Source: Candidatus Cloacimonadota bacterium
GTDB lineage: Bacteria > Cloacimonadota > Cloacimonadia > Cloacimonadales > TCS61
Assembly (NCBI GenBank): GCA_029932755.1
Contig: JAOZPK010000011.1
Span: 1 to 26,782, forward strand
DNA: 26,782 nt
Reading direction: 5' to 3'
Shown here: piece after piece, positions 15,840-24,158 of the stretch
Position numbering within the stretch: position 1 is the first letter of the stretch
Layout of the letters: every line of letters begins with the position of its first letter
Position numbers and translations under genes: made by a program
The notes under the pieces: generated by a model
What the model saw: only the letters and a program-made list of their open reading frames with translations
Told to the model about the DNA's origin: nothing
Database searches by the model: none

Positions 15840-16421
15840 TTACTTGTTTTGTTCAGCAACTTCCCTTCCAACATTTATAGCTTCCAGGTTTGCTTCCACT
15901 ATTTTTTCACCTTTTCGTCCGAATATGATTTTAATACCTTCTTCCAATTTACTGTAAGGCAGATCCAGAAATGATGATGCAGCGCCTAAGACAACCATAT
16001 TCATAGAACGCGGTGAGCCAATATCCTTAGCAATTTTATCGGCATCTAAAGATATATGATTTCTAAATGAGCTTATTGTTTCCATCAATTCATCATAATC
16101 GGGGTAATTAGGAATATTAACAAACGCATTTGTATTTGTGATCAACCAGCCATTTTCTGATAGAAAGGGTAAATAGCGTAAAGATTCCATCGGTTCTACA
16201 CTAATAATCAGATCTGCCCCACCGTTTGGTATAAGATCAGAATGGATTGGCTTATCCGAAATTCTGAGGTGGGATTGTACATCTCCACCTCTTTGACTCA
16301 TTCCATGAACTTCTGCTTGTTTCAGATGTAGACCACTTTCGATAGCAGCTGTGCCAATAATTGCAGCAATAGAAAGAATTCCCTGACCACCAACTCCCGC
16401 AAGAATTATATCTTTTTTCAT
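15840..16421 (-). CDS. iorB: Indolepyruvate:ferredoxin oxidoreductase, beta subunit
   Basis: IorB forms a complex with IorA that oxidatively decarboxylates indolepyruvate and other aryl pyruvates to the acyl-CoA, reducing ferredoxin; this is a step of aromatic amino-acid fermentation in anaerobes. The product has 193 residues, the normal length, and starts with GVGGQGIL (8-15), followed by AEVHGMSQRGGDVQSHLRI and MNMVVLGAASSF, all typical of the gamma-domain 2-oxoacid oxidoreductase subunit. It lies nine bases after the iorA stop and has GGAGC as ribosome site. Confidence 0.95.
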   Translation of the reverse strand: MKKDIILAGVGGQGILSIAAIIGTAAIESGLHLKQAEVHGMSQRGGDVQSHLRISDKPIHSDLIPNGGADLIISVEPMESLRYLPFLSENGWLITNTNAFVNIPNYPDYDELMETISSFRNHISLDADKIAKDIGSPRSMNMVVLGAASSFLDLPYSKLEEGIKIIFGRKGEKIVEANLEAINVGREVAEQNK

Positions 16422-16430
16422 CTTAAGCTC

Positions 16431-18011
16431 CTATTTCCTTTTCTTCTTTGAATAAACATGAATACATGGTCTCCGGGGAATAACTACAGAAACACCCTTG
16501 TAAGCTATTTCTTCCTTAAAAACTTTTACATTTTCTTCATGATGTTTTGAAAGCGGATTAATAACTCTAATGTGTTCTTTTTCTACTCCAATACCTTCAC
16601 AAATCTGCTCTATTCTACCATTTACTTGAGAATCCTGCATACCTGTCATTGCTGTAATATCATTATCTAAAATTATGATTAACACATTAGACTTTTGAGT
16701 TACTGCATCAAGTAGTCCTGTCATTCCTGAATGTCCGAAAGTGGAATCTCCTATCGCTGCTATAGCCGGAAAGAATCCGGAATCAGCAGCACCAATAGCC
16801 ATTGAAATGGAAGCACCCATGTCAACACAAGTATCGATTGCATTATGCGGTGGCAAATATCCTAAAGTATAGCAACCGATATCAGAAAAAACATGACCTT
16901 TGCCATATTCTTTTAAAGCCTCGGTTAATGCTTTATAAGAATCGGTGTGAGGACAGCCAACACAAAGCGCAGGAGGTCTTCCTGCAACTACTTCAGGAAT
17001 ATCCTTGCTGGAGAGTTTTGGAAGTCCCAGAGCTTTTCTAACATTCTTTGGATTAAGCTCGCCATCTCTTTCCAGTGTTCCATCCAATCGTCCGTGAATT
17101 TTTGGATTTCCCAAAAATCCTTTCAACATCTCTTCTACCATAGGCATTCCTTCTTCTAAAACAAGAATCTCATCACAGTCTCTGAATATCTTTTCAATTT
17201 TCATTTTAGGAAGTGGATACTGACCTATTTTTAAAATTGGGAAATTACACTCATCATAATTTTCCATTAAATAATTATATGCTAAACCGCAAGCAATGAT
17301 CCCCATACTTTTATCGGAACCATCGGTGTATTTATTGAATTGAGAATTTTCCGATTCTATTTCCAGATCTTTTTGAATTGATAATAGATGTTTATATTTC
17401 TTTCTGGCAAAAGAAGGAAGCAACATAAATTGATCTTTATTCTCAGGTAGATGCATTTCATTTTCTTTTAAGACTTTACCTCTTTCTACTCCCGCTCTGG
17501 AATGAGCAAGTCTGGTAGTTATTCTCAACATAACAGGAAGATGATATTTTTCGGAAATTTCATAAGCAAGTCTGGGCATTCCATATGCTTCTTGCTGGTT
17601 TGATGGTTCAAGAACTGGCAGCAATGCAAATTTTGCAAAAAATCGGGAATCTTGCTCATTTTGGGATGAATGCATTGATGGGTCATCTGCAACTGCAACA
17701 ATAACTCCACCATTTGCTCCTGTTAAAGCTGAATTCATATAGGCATCTGCCGCCACATTAAGACCAACATGTTTCATGGTTATTATGGTTCTTTTACCAG
17801 CGTATGACATTCCTAATGCAGATTCCATTGCCGTCTTTTCGTTTGCAGACCATGTTCTGTGAACATCTTTTTCTATAGCTTCCGGATTTCGTTGGATATA
17901 TTCAATGATCTCTGTAGAAGGAGTCCCAGGATAGCCATAGGCTCCCGATAATCCTGCATCCAAAGCACCTTGACCAATAGCTTCGTTACCTAATAATAGT
18001 AACTTCTTCAT
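16431..18011 (-). CDS. iorA: Indolepyruvate:ferredoxin oxidoreductase, alpha subunit, without ferredoxin domain
   Basis: The alpha subunit binds thiamine pyrophosphate and carries the catalytic centre for aryl-pyruvate oxidation. The N-terminal part has GYPGTPSTEI (26-35) and later MRITTRLAHSRA; the C-terminal half has CVGCPHTDS (about 350) and the thiamine-binding GDSTFGHSG with NDITAMTG (about 420-455). The chain stops at residue 526 just after VVIPRRPCIHVY. Many IorA proteins continue here into a tail with two 4Fe-4S clusters, to about 590-620 residues; this one does not, and no cysteine-rich remnant follows in any frame before iorB begins. GGAGC lies before the ATG. Electron transfer must use a separate ferredoxin. 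Confidence 0.92.
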   Translation of the reverse strand: MKKLLLLGNEAIGQGALDAGLSGAYGYPGTPSTEIIEYIQRNPEAIEKDVHRTWSANEKTAMESALGMSYAGKRTIITMKHVGLNVAADAYMNSALTGANGGVIVAVADDPSMHSSQNEQDSRFFAKFALLPVLEPSNQQEAYGMPRLAYEISEKYHLPVMLRITTRLAHSRAGVERGKVLKENEMHLPENKDQFMLLPSFARKKYKHLLSIQKDLEIESENSQFNKYTDGSDKSMGIIACGLAYNYLMENYDECNFPILKIGQYPLPKMKIEKIFRDCDEILVLEEGMPMVEEMLKGFLGNPKIHGRLDGTLERDGELNPKNVRKALGLPKLSSKDIPEVVAGRPPALCVGCPHTDSYKALTEALKEYGKGHVFSDIGCYTLGYLPPHNAIDTCVDMGASISMAIGAADSGFFPAIAAIGDSTFGHSGMTGLLDAVTQKSNVLIIILDNDITAMTGMQDSQVNGRIEQICEGIGVEKEHIRVINPLSKHHEENVKVFKEEIAYKGVSVVIPRRPCIHVYSKKKRK

Positions 18012-18165
18012 AATTAGCTCCTTATCTATTTTTTAATTAAAATTCTTTGTCACAAAACTAAGTGCGCAAATTCTTACAAGCTTTTTATTTGACACATTGA
18101 ATTCCTAATTAAAACTTGAAAAAGTTAATGGTAAAATTAAATAATTACTCATTAAGGATGAAAAA
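18012..18165. promoter_or_regulatory. Divergent promoter region between iorAB and tilS
   Basis: The 154 bases between two divergent genes should hold both promoters. For tilS, TTGACA at 18089-18094 is a candidate -35 box, followed 15 bases later by TAAAAC, a poor -10. For iorA no convincing pair was found. No regulatory repeat or hairpin stands out. Confidence 0.3.
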
Positions 18166-19596
18166 ATGAAAATGAACGGTTTTATCGAAAGTTTTGAAAA
18201 ATACTCTGTTAAACATAAACTTTTTAAAAGTGGAGAGAAAATAGTTGTAGGTTTCTCCGGTGGTGCAGATTCCACAGCCCTTCTATTAGCTCTTTGGCAT
18301 TTAAAATCTAAATATGGATATTCAATCCTTGCTGCACATATAAATTATAACCTACGAGGTGATGACTCTCAGCTTGATGAGCAGTTTGTGAGAAAATTTT
18401 GTTTTGATCGCAATATATCTCTTGTTGTAAAAAATGCAAATATCAAATCAAGCTCTAGTGTAGAAAATCATGCTAGAGAACTAAGGTTTGATTATTTTAA
18501 CGATCTTCGCAAATTATACAAAATTCAAAAAATCGTATTGGGTCATAACCGTGAAGACCAAGCAGAAACACTTCTATTCCGTTTGTTCAGAGGTTCCGGA
18601 TATACTGGTATTAAAGGGATATCACCAATTACTGATGATATTGTTCATCCATTACTTAGTTTTTGCAGGGAAGACATTGTTTCCTATTTAGAATCTGAAA
18701 ATATCCAATGGCGTGAGGATCTTTCCAATGAAAATAACACCTATACAAGGAACAAAATCCGTAACCAGATGATACCTTGGATAAAAGAACATTTGAACAC
18801 GAATGTTGTTTCTAAATTATATGAAACAGCTGAAATATTTGCTGAAACTGATGATATTTTAGAGTCACTTGCTACAAGAAGATATCTAAAAGCTCAAATC
18901 AAACACTCAAAAGACGAATGTATATTGTCATCAAGAGTCATTAGAAAAACAAAATCGGTATTGCGTTATTACGTATACAAAAAAGCTTATTCAAGAATTA
19001 ATGGTAATTCAAAAGATTTTTATCATAATAATTTTATTGATATTGAAAACTTGCTTAACTCAGATGGCTCTAAACAAATTTTCCTTCCAAATAACATTTT
19101 TGTATTTAAGAAATATGATGAGCTTATCTTCACAAATATCGATATTTCGAAATTTGAAAACTTAAAAAACGAAAAGGAGATAACATCACTTCGTAGCCGG
19201 TTTACCTTTGAAGATTACCGGATTATTATGAAGAAAATAAAGAAAATGCCTAATAAACGCAATTTATTTGAAGATAAAAATGCTGCTTATATTGATTTTG
19301 ATAAAACAAGTTTTCCTATAACAATTCGTCACAGGAAACCAGGAGATAAATTTTATCCTCTTGGCATGCAGCATAATAAAAAATTAAAGGATTTTTTGAT
19401 TGACGAAAAAGTCCCAAAATTCGACAGAGATAAGGTGTTAATATTCTGCGATAAAGAGAAGATAATATGGCTTGCGGGTCATCGTATCGACAACAGAGTT
19501 GTTACCTCTGAGCAGACACAGAATATCCTGAAGATAAAGATAGAAATAATGGCTACAAAAAAAATGAGAGCAGCTGAAAGAGTTAATAGAATATAG
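18166..19596 (+). CDS. tilS: tRNA(Ile)-lysidine synthetase
   Basis: TilS attaches lysine to C34 of the CAU-anticodon isoleucine tRNA, changing it to read AUA. The 476-residue protein has the PP-loop SGGADS (31-36) of N-type ATP pyrophosphatases, then HINYNLRGDDSQLDE and VLGHNREDQAETLLFRLFRGSG, the normal catalytic motifs. The C-terminal domain (about 345-455) shows RHRKPGDKFYPLGM and LKDFLIDEKVP, typical of the tRNA-binding end of longer TilS. AAGGA stands before the ATG. It begins the plus-strand run tilS-hpt-ftsH that is conserved in many bacteria. The stop codon TAG lies against the hpt Shine-Dalgarno sequence. Confidence 0.95.
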   Translation: MKMNGFIESFEKYSVKHKLFKSGEKIVVGFSGGADSTALLLALWHLKSKYGYSILAAHINYNLRGDDSQLDEQFVRKFCFDRNISLVVKNANIKSSSSVENHARELRFDYFNDLRKLYKIQKIVLGHNREDQAETLLFRLFRGSGYTGIKGISPITDDIVHPLLSFCREDIVSYLESENIQWREDLSNENNTYTRNKIRNQMIPWIKEHLNTNVVSKLYETAEIFAETDDILESLATRRYLKAQIKHSKDECILSSRVIRKTKSVLRYYVYKKAYSRINGNSKDFYHNNFIDIENLLNSDGSKQIFLPNNIFVFKKYDELIFTNIDISKFENLKNEKEITSLRSRFTFEDYRIIMKKIKKMPNKRNLFEDKNAAYIDFDKTSFPITIRHRKPGDKFYPLGMQHNKKLKDFLIDEKVPKFDRDKVLIFCDKEKIIWLAGHRIDNRVVTSEQTQNILKIKIEIMATKKMRAAERVNRI

Positions 19597-19628
19597 GAGG
19601 AGTAAGGAATTTCTTACTACAAATAGTT
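19595..19628 (+). promoter_or_regulatory. Shine-Dalgarno sequence separated from hpt start by a hairpin
   Basis: AGGAGG (19595-19600) is the only good ribosome site for hpt, but it lies 28 bases before the ATG at 19629. The space begins with a perfect inverted repeat AGTAAG-GAATTT-CTTACT (19601-19618). If folded, the hairpin leaves just ten bases (19619-19628) to the ATG, a normal spacing. No alternative start codon exists closer to the AGGAGG in this frame. A structured spacer that brings the two sites together is the simplest reading; it is an inference. Confidence 0.55.
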
Positions 19629-20165
19629 ATGATAAATGATATTGAAGAAATATTAATAACAGAAACAGAGATACAAGAGAAAATAAAGATACTTGGTGAA
19701 CAGATTTCAAAAGATTATGAAGGCAAAAATCCAGTTCTGATTTGTATTCTAAAAGGCGGAATCGTTTTTCTTTCAGACCTTATGAGAAGCATATCTATAA
19801 AAGTAGAACTAGATTTCATGTCGCTTTCCAGTTATGGTGACAGCACAAAGTCATCAGGTGTTGTAAGAATCAAAAAAGATATTGATGTAGATATTGCCAA
19901 CCGAGACGTGATTATTGTAGAAGATATCGTAGATAGTGGCTTAACTTTAAAATATCTAGATGAATATTTTATGCAGCACAATCCCAGTTCAGTAAAAATA
20001 TGTACATTACTGGATAAACCAAATGCACATCAAATAGATATCAAGATCGACTACATAGGTTTTGAAGTTGGAAATGAATTCGTTGTAGGCTACGGACTCG
20101 ATTATGCTCAGAAATATAGAAATCTTCCATATATTGGAATTCTCAAAAAGGAGATTTATTCATAA
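19629..20165 (+). CDS. hpt: Hypoxanthine phosphoribosyltransferase
   Basis: The enzyme salvages hypoxanthine and guanine with PRPP. At 178 residues it has the usual length. ILKGGIVFLSDL (40-51), DFMSLSSYGDST (62-73) and the PRPP-binding loop VIIVEDIVDSGLTL (94-107) are textbook for the type-I family, and GFEVGNEFVVGYGLDYAQKYRNLPYIG is the standard C-terminal signature. ATG 19629 agrees with family N-termini (IEEILIT). Translation initiation depends on a distant Shine-Dalgarno sequence with a hairpin in between. Its stop codon overlaps the ftsH start (TAATG). Confidence 0.97.
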   Translation: MINDIEEILITETEIQEKIKILGEQISKDYEGKNPVLICILKGGIVFLSDLMRSISIKVELDFMSLSSYGDSTKSSGVVRIKKDIDVDIANRDVIIVEDIVDSGLTLKYLDEYFMQHNPSSVKICTLLDKPNAHQIDIKIDYIGFEVGNEFVVGYGLDYAQKYRNLPYIGILKKEIYS

Positions 20166-22234
20166 TGCAAAAAAAACAAAATAATAAAAATAATAAAAGT
20201 AAAAATCAATTTCCAAAAATGAAAAGATCACAAACTATCACATTTTGGATCGTGCTTGTACTATTGCTTGTTGTAATGTTCCAAATTTCACGAATGGGCG
20301 AAAAAAATGTTACAGATATAGCTTATAGTGATTTTATTCAAATGTTTAAACGGGGTGAAGTAACAAAAGTTGGTTTTGATGAGAAGAATTTAGCAATAAC
20401 AACTACAGATAATACAAAATTCAAAACATATCTTCCACCAATTCCTGATCCAAATCTTTTACAAGATCTTATAGATTCTGGAATTCAAGTTTATTCACAT
20501 AAGCCAAACAAATTGATCGGAATGTTGCTTTCATGGTTCCCATTCCTAATTTTTATTGGAATCTGGATTTTCTTGATGCGTGGAATGAGAGGTGGAGCAA
20601 GTCAGGCATTCAGTTTTGGGAAAAGTAAAGCTAAACTAAATGTTGATGGAAAGACTAAGGTAACATTTGAAGATGTAGCTGGAGTTGATGAAGCAAAAGA
20701 AGAATTGGAAGAAATTGTTGAATTTCTAAAAGATCCTAAGAAATTCCAAAGACTTGGTGGTCGAATCCCACGAGGTGTTCTACTTCTTGGAAGACCCGGA
20801 ACAGGAAAAACCTTGCTGGCAAAAGCAGTTGCAGGAGAAGCAAAAGTTCCATTCTATAGTATCAGTGGTTCCGATTTTGTAGAAATGTTCGTTGGTGTTG
20901 GTGCATCTCGTGTTCGTGATATGTTTGCAAATGCCAAGAAAACTGCACCTTGTATTGCTTTTATCGATGAGATAGATGCAGTTGGAAGACATCGTGGATC
21001 TGGGCTTGGTGGTGGACATGATGAAAGAGAACAAACTTTGAACCAACTTCTGGTTGAAATGGATGGATTCGATCCAAATGATTCAGTTATTATCATTGCT
21101 GCAACAAATAGGCCTGATGTACTCGATCCTGCATTGCTCCGTCCCGGACGTTTTGACAGGCAGATAGTTGTAGATTTACCGGACATTAAAGGTAGAGAAG
21201 CAATATTGAAAGTTCATACAAGGAAATTACCTATATCAAAGGGTGTTTTACTAAATATAATTGCCAGAGTCACTCCGGGTTTCAGTGGTGCAGACCTCGC
21301 AAATCTGGTTAATGAAGCTGCTTTAATGGCAGCGAGAAATGGGAAGAAACAGATCGAGATGGATGATTTTGAAGAAGCAAAAGATAAGGTAACATTGGGA
21401 AAAGCAAGAAAAAGCAAAGTGATAACCGAAGAAGACAAAAAAATAACTGCAATTCACGAAATAGGTCATGTGCTTTGTTCAATGTTTTTAAATAAGGTTG
21501 AGCCAATACACAAAGTAACGATTATCCCCAGAGGTTTTACCGGTGGTGCTACTCATTTCCTGCAAACAGATAAATCTTATTATTCCAAAAGTTATATGGA
21601 GCAATCATTGATAGGATTACTGGGAGGACGCTCGGCTGAGGAGATTATTTTCAATGATGTTTCAACCGGTGCTTCCAATGATATTGAGAGAGCAACCGAT
21701 ATTGCAAAGCAAATGGTTTGTAACTGGGGAATGAGTGATACGGTTGGTCCTATTGCTTTAGTAAAAAAACAAACTCAGATATTTCTTGGAAGAGATATTT
21801 CACAACATGATCAAATAAGTGAGGAAACAGCTAAAATTATTGATAACGAAGTTAGACGCATTATTACAGATGCTCATAAGAAAAGCTTAGAAATCCTCAA
21901 TAATAAACGTAAACTTTTAGAGAGATTAGCTGATGAATTGTTACTTAAAGAAACTCTTGATGCTCTGGAAATATTTGAAATAAGTCTTCCATTTATAAGT
22001 GGAAAAGAAAAAGACATTGTAGAAAAACAGTTCCTCAAGATCAAAGCTATAAATGATGAAATAAAAAAAGCTGAAAAACTGGCAAAAAAAGAGGAAGCTA
22101 AAAAGAAAGCTGAAAAGAAGAAGAAAAAGCTTGAGAAAGAAAAAGCAAAGAAAGAAGCAGAGGAGCAAGATCAAGATCAAGGTCGAGAGCAAGAAGAAAA
22201 AGAAGCTAAAGAACAAGATAATCCTAAGAAATAA
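20165..22234 (+). CDS. ftsH: ATP-dependent zinc metalloprotease FtsH
   Basis: FtsH degrades membrane and short-lived cytosolic proteins as an inner-membrane hexamer. The 689 residues include a basic Asn/Lys-rich N-terminus, membrane helices at about 24-41 and 117-138 flanking an extracytoplasmic domain, an AAA domain with Walker A GRPGTGKT (209-216), pore motif MFVGVGASRVRDMF, Walker B CIAFIDEIDAVG and the second-region-of-homology sequence ATNRPDVLDPALLRPGRFDR, and the zinc site HEIGH (431-435) with the third ligand in GASNDIE. Two substitutions stand out: GRP for the usual GPP in Walker A and HEIGH for HEAGH. The last 65 residues are a Lys/Glu-rich coiled tail. It overlaps hpt by one base. 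Confidence 0.96.
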   Translation: MQKKQNNKNNKSKNQFPKMKRSQTITFWIVLVLLLVVMFQISRMGEKNVTDIAYSDFIQMFKRGEVTKVGFDEKNLAITTTDNTKFKTYLPPIPDPNLLQDLIDSGIQVYSHKPNKLIGMLLSWFPFLIFIGIWIFLMRGMRGGASQAFSFGKSKAKLNVDGKTKVTFEDVAGVDEAKEELEEIVEFLKDPKKFQRLGGRIPRGVLLLGRPGTGKTLLAKAVAGEAKVPFYSISGSDFVEMFVGVGASRVRDMFANAKKTAPCIAFIDEIDAVGRHRGSGLGGGHDEREQTLNQLLVEMDGFDPNDSVIIIAATNRPDVLDPALLRPGRFDRQIVVDLPDIKGREAILKVHTRKLPISKGVLLNIIARVTPGFSGADLANLVNEAALMAARNGKKQIEMDDFEEAKDKVTLGKARKSKVITEEDKKITAIHEIGHVLCSMFLNKVEPIHKVTIIPRGFTGGATHFLQTDKSYYSKSYMEQSLIGLLGGRSAEEIIFNDVSTGASNDIERATDIAKQMVCNWGMSDTVGPIALVKKQTQIFLGRDISQHDQISEETAKIIDNEVRRIITDAHKKSLEILNNKRKLLERLADELLLKETLDALEIFEISLPFISGKEKDIVEKQFLKIKAINDEIKKAEKLAKKEEAKKKAEKKKKKLEKEKAKKEAEEQDQDQGREQEEKEAKEQDNPKK

Positions 22235-22252
22235 ATACATGGGGATTTAATT

Positions 22253-22786
22253 ATGAAAGATATGCATGGCACAACAATACTAGGTGTTAAAATAAATGAT
22301 AAGGTAGCTGTCGGTGGTGATGGGCAGGTCACTTTAGGTAACACAGTAGTAAAAGCAACAGCACAGAAGATCAGAAGATTATATGATGGAAAAGTAATTG
22401 CAGGATTTGCCGGAGCAACTGCGGATGCCTTTACTTTATTCGAAAAATTTGAAGGTAAATTAAAAGAATGTAAAGGAAATTTGAAGCGCGCAGCAGTTGA
22501 ATTGGCAAAAGACTGGCGTTCAGATAAAATTCTACGGAGATTAGAAGCAATGATAATAGTAGCTGATAAGAATACACTTCTTTTAATTTCCGGTACCGGT
22601 GATGTTTTAGAACCGGATGAGGGAATTATTGCAATAGGCTCAGGTGGCAATTATGCACTTGCAGCAGCAAAGGCATTTGTTGAAAATAAGAAGCTGTCAG
22701 TTTCACAAATTGTAGAACGCTCTTTAAAGATCGCATCTGATATTTGCATATATACAAACAATAACATCATGATCGAGGAAATTTGA
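22253..22786 (+). CDS. hslV: ATP-dependent protease subunit HslV
   Basis: HslV is the peptidase of the HslUV (ClpYQ) protease, a proteasome-like N-terminal threonine hydrolase forming two stacked hexamers. The chain has 177 residues with the hallmark GDGQVTLGNTVVK (22-34), KIRRLYDGKVIAGFAG, GDVLEPDEGIIAIGSGGNYA and a typical C-terminus. The sequence MKDMHGTTIL implies that six residues are removed to free Thr7, as in HslV forms with a short propeptide. ATG 22262 would shorten this to three residues; the GGGGA site favours 22253. The stop overlaps the hslU start (TGATG). Confidence 0.95.
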   Translation: MKDMHGTTILGVKINDKVAVGGDGQVTLGNTVVKATAQKIRRLYDGKVIAGFAGATADAFTLFEKFEGKLKECKGNLKRAAVELAKDWRSDKILRRLEAMIIVADKNTLLLISGTGDVLEPDEGIIAIGSGGNYALAAAKAFVENKKLSVSQIVERSLKIASDICIYTNNNIMIEEI

Positions 22787-24138
22787 TGAAAAAATTGACA
22801 CCAATTAGAATTGTAGAAGAACTTGATAAGTATATTATCGGACAAGACAAAGCAAAGCGTGCTGTGGCAATTGCTTTACGTAACCGCTGGCGAAGACAAC
22901 AGGTGGAAGGCGATCTGCAACAGGAGATCATGCCTAATAATATTATCCTCATCGGACCAACAGGAGTTGGGAAAACAGAAATTGCGCGCAGACTTTCCAG
23001 GTTGGCAAAAGCACCATTTATGAAAGTGGAAGCTTCCAAATTTACTGAAGTTGGCTATGTTGGAAGAGACGTTGAATCGATGATACGCGAACTTATGAAT
23101 ATTGCCCTTAACGATGTTCGAACTGAGATGACAAAACGAGTTCAAGTTCAAGCAAAAGTTAATGCACGTAAACGAATTATTGATATTCTGTACCCGAAAA
23201 ATCCACTTAATCCGCAAGATACGGATGAAGATATTAAGAAAAAAGAAGAGAGATATCAACGCACTCGTAAGAAAATGGAGACACTTTTCGATATTGGAGA
23301 GCTGAATAATAGAGAAGTAGAGATTTCTTCAGAAAGACGAGTTCCTCACATTGATCTGTTCTCTCAAACCGGAACTGAAAGTTTTGAGCTTCCTATCGGT
23401 GAGATCATGGCTGGTATTATACCTCTAAAAAGAAGCGAGAAAAAGAAGAAAGTTAGTGTTGATAAAGCTTATAAGTTGCTTATTGAAGAAGAAGCTAGAA
23501 AACTTGTAAACCCAGAAATTGTTAAGACGGAAGCAAAAAATCGTGTTGAAAATAATGGAATAATCTTTATTGATGAGATCGATAAAATTGCTGGGAATGA
23601 AAACAGAACAGGAGCTGATGTTTCACGAAGTGGTGTTCAGCGTGACCTCCTCCCTATCGTAGAAGGCTCCAATGTTCCAACCAAACATGGAATTATTGAT
23701 ACATCTCATATTCTGTTCATCGCTGCCGGTGCTTTTACTACTTCCAAACCATCCGACCTTATCCCAGAATTACAGGGACGTTTCCCAATTCGAGAAGAAC
23801 TACACAGCCTTTCTAAAGATGATCTGCATAAAATTCTACTCTATCCGAAAAATTCTTTAACTAAGCAGTATATTGCTTTATTCAAAGCAGAAAATGTAAA
23901 ATTAAAATTTAACGAAGACGCTGTTGAAGAGATCGCTAATTTTGCTGCTAAGGCAAATGTGAAGATGGAAGATATAGGAGCACGAAGGCTTCATACGATC
24001 ATGAATTCACTTTTAGATGAGCACCTTTTCAATATGCCGAATTCGAAAATTAAATCAGTTACTATCACTAAAACCAAAGTAAATAATAAACTTGATAAGA
24101 TCATTAAGAACGAAGATTTGAGTAAGTATATACTTTAA
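22786..24138 (+). CDS. hslU: ATP-dependent unfoldase HslU
   Basis: HslU unfolds substrates and feeds them to HslV. ATG at 22786 overlaps the last base of hslV (TGATG) and gives 450 residues, the family norm. The start (LTPIRIVEELDKYIIGQDKA) is typical; Walker A is GPTGVGKT (57-64), the pore motif GYVG is at 90-93, the substrate-gripping I-domain spans about 110-230, Walker B IIFIDEID lies near 260, and ISGVQRD-like sensor sequence SRSGVQRDLLPIVEG follows. The chain ends in LSKYIL, the conserved tail that docks into HslV to activate it, so the pair should be functional. Confidence 0.97.
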   Translation: MKKLTPIRIVEELDKYIIGQDKAKRAVAIALRNRWRRQQVEGDLQQEIMPNNIILIGPTGVGKTEIARRLSRLAKAPFMKVEASKFTEVGYVGRDVESMIRELMNIALNDVRTEMTKRVQVQAKVNARKRIIDILYPKNPLNPQDTDEDIKKKEERYQRTRKKMETLFDIGELNNREVEISSERRVPHIDLFSQTGTESFELPIGEIMAGIIPLKRSEKKKKVSVDKAYKLLIEEEARKLVNPEIVKTEAKNRVENNGIIFIDEIDKIAGNENRTGADVSRSGVQRDLLPIVEGSNVPTKHGIIDTSHILFIAAGAFTTSKPSDLIPELQGRFPIREELHSLSKDDLHKILLYPKNSLTKQYIALFKAENVKLKFNEDAVEEIANFAAKANVKMEDIGARRLHTIMNSLLDEHLFNMPNSKIKSVTITKTKVNNKLDKIIKNEDLSKYIL

Positions 24139-24158
24139 AGAATATCATAGGAGCAAAC

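Noticed and set aside
15786..15974. Plus-strand frame of 62 codons covering the terminator and the iorB 3' end
   Set aside because: It begins inside the terminator, has no ribosome site and lies opposite a well-supported iorB reading frame.
20854..21186. Minus-strand frame of 110 codons inside ftsH
   Set aside because: It lies opposite the AAA domain of ftsH, and its apparent Ser/Pro-rich product reflects reversed ftsH codons.
22177..22650. Minus-strand frame of 157 codons opposite hslV and the ftsH end
   Set aside because: It is a shadow of strongly conserved hslV; composition is low-complexity and no ribosome site is seen.
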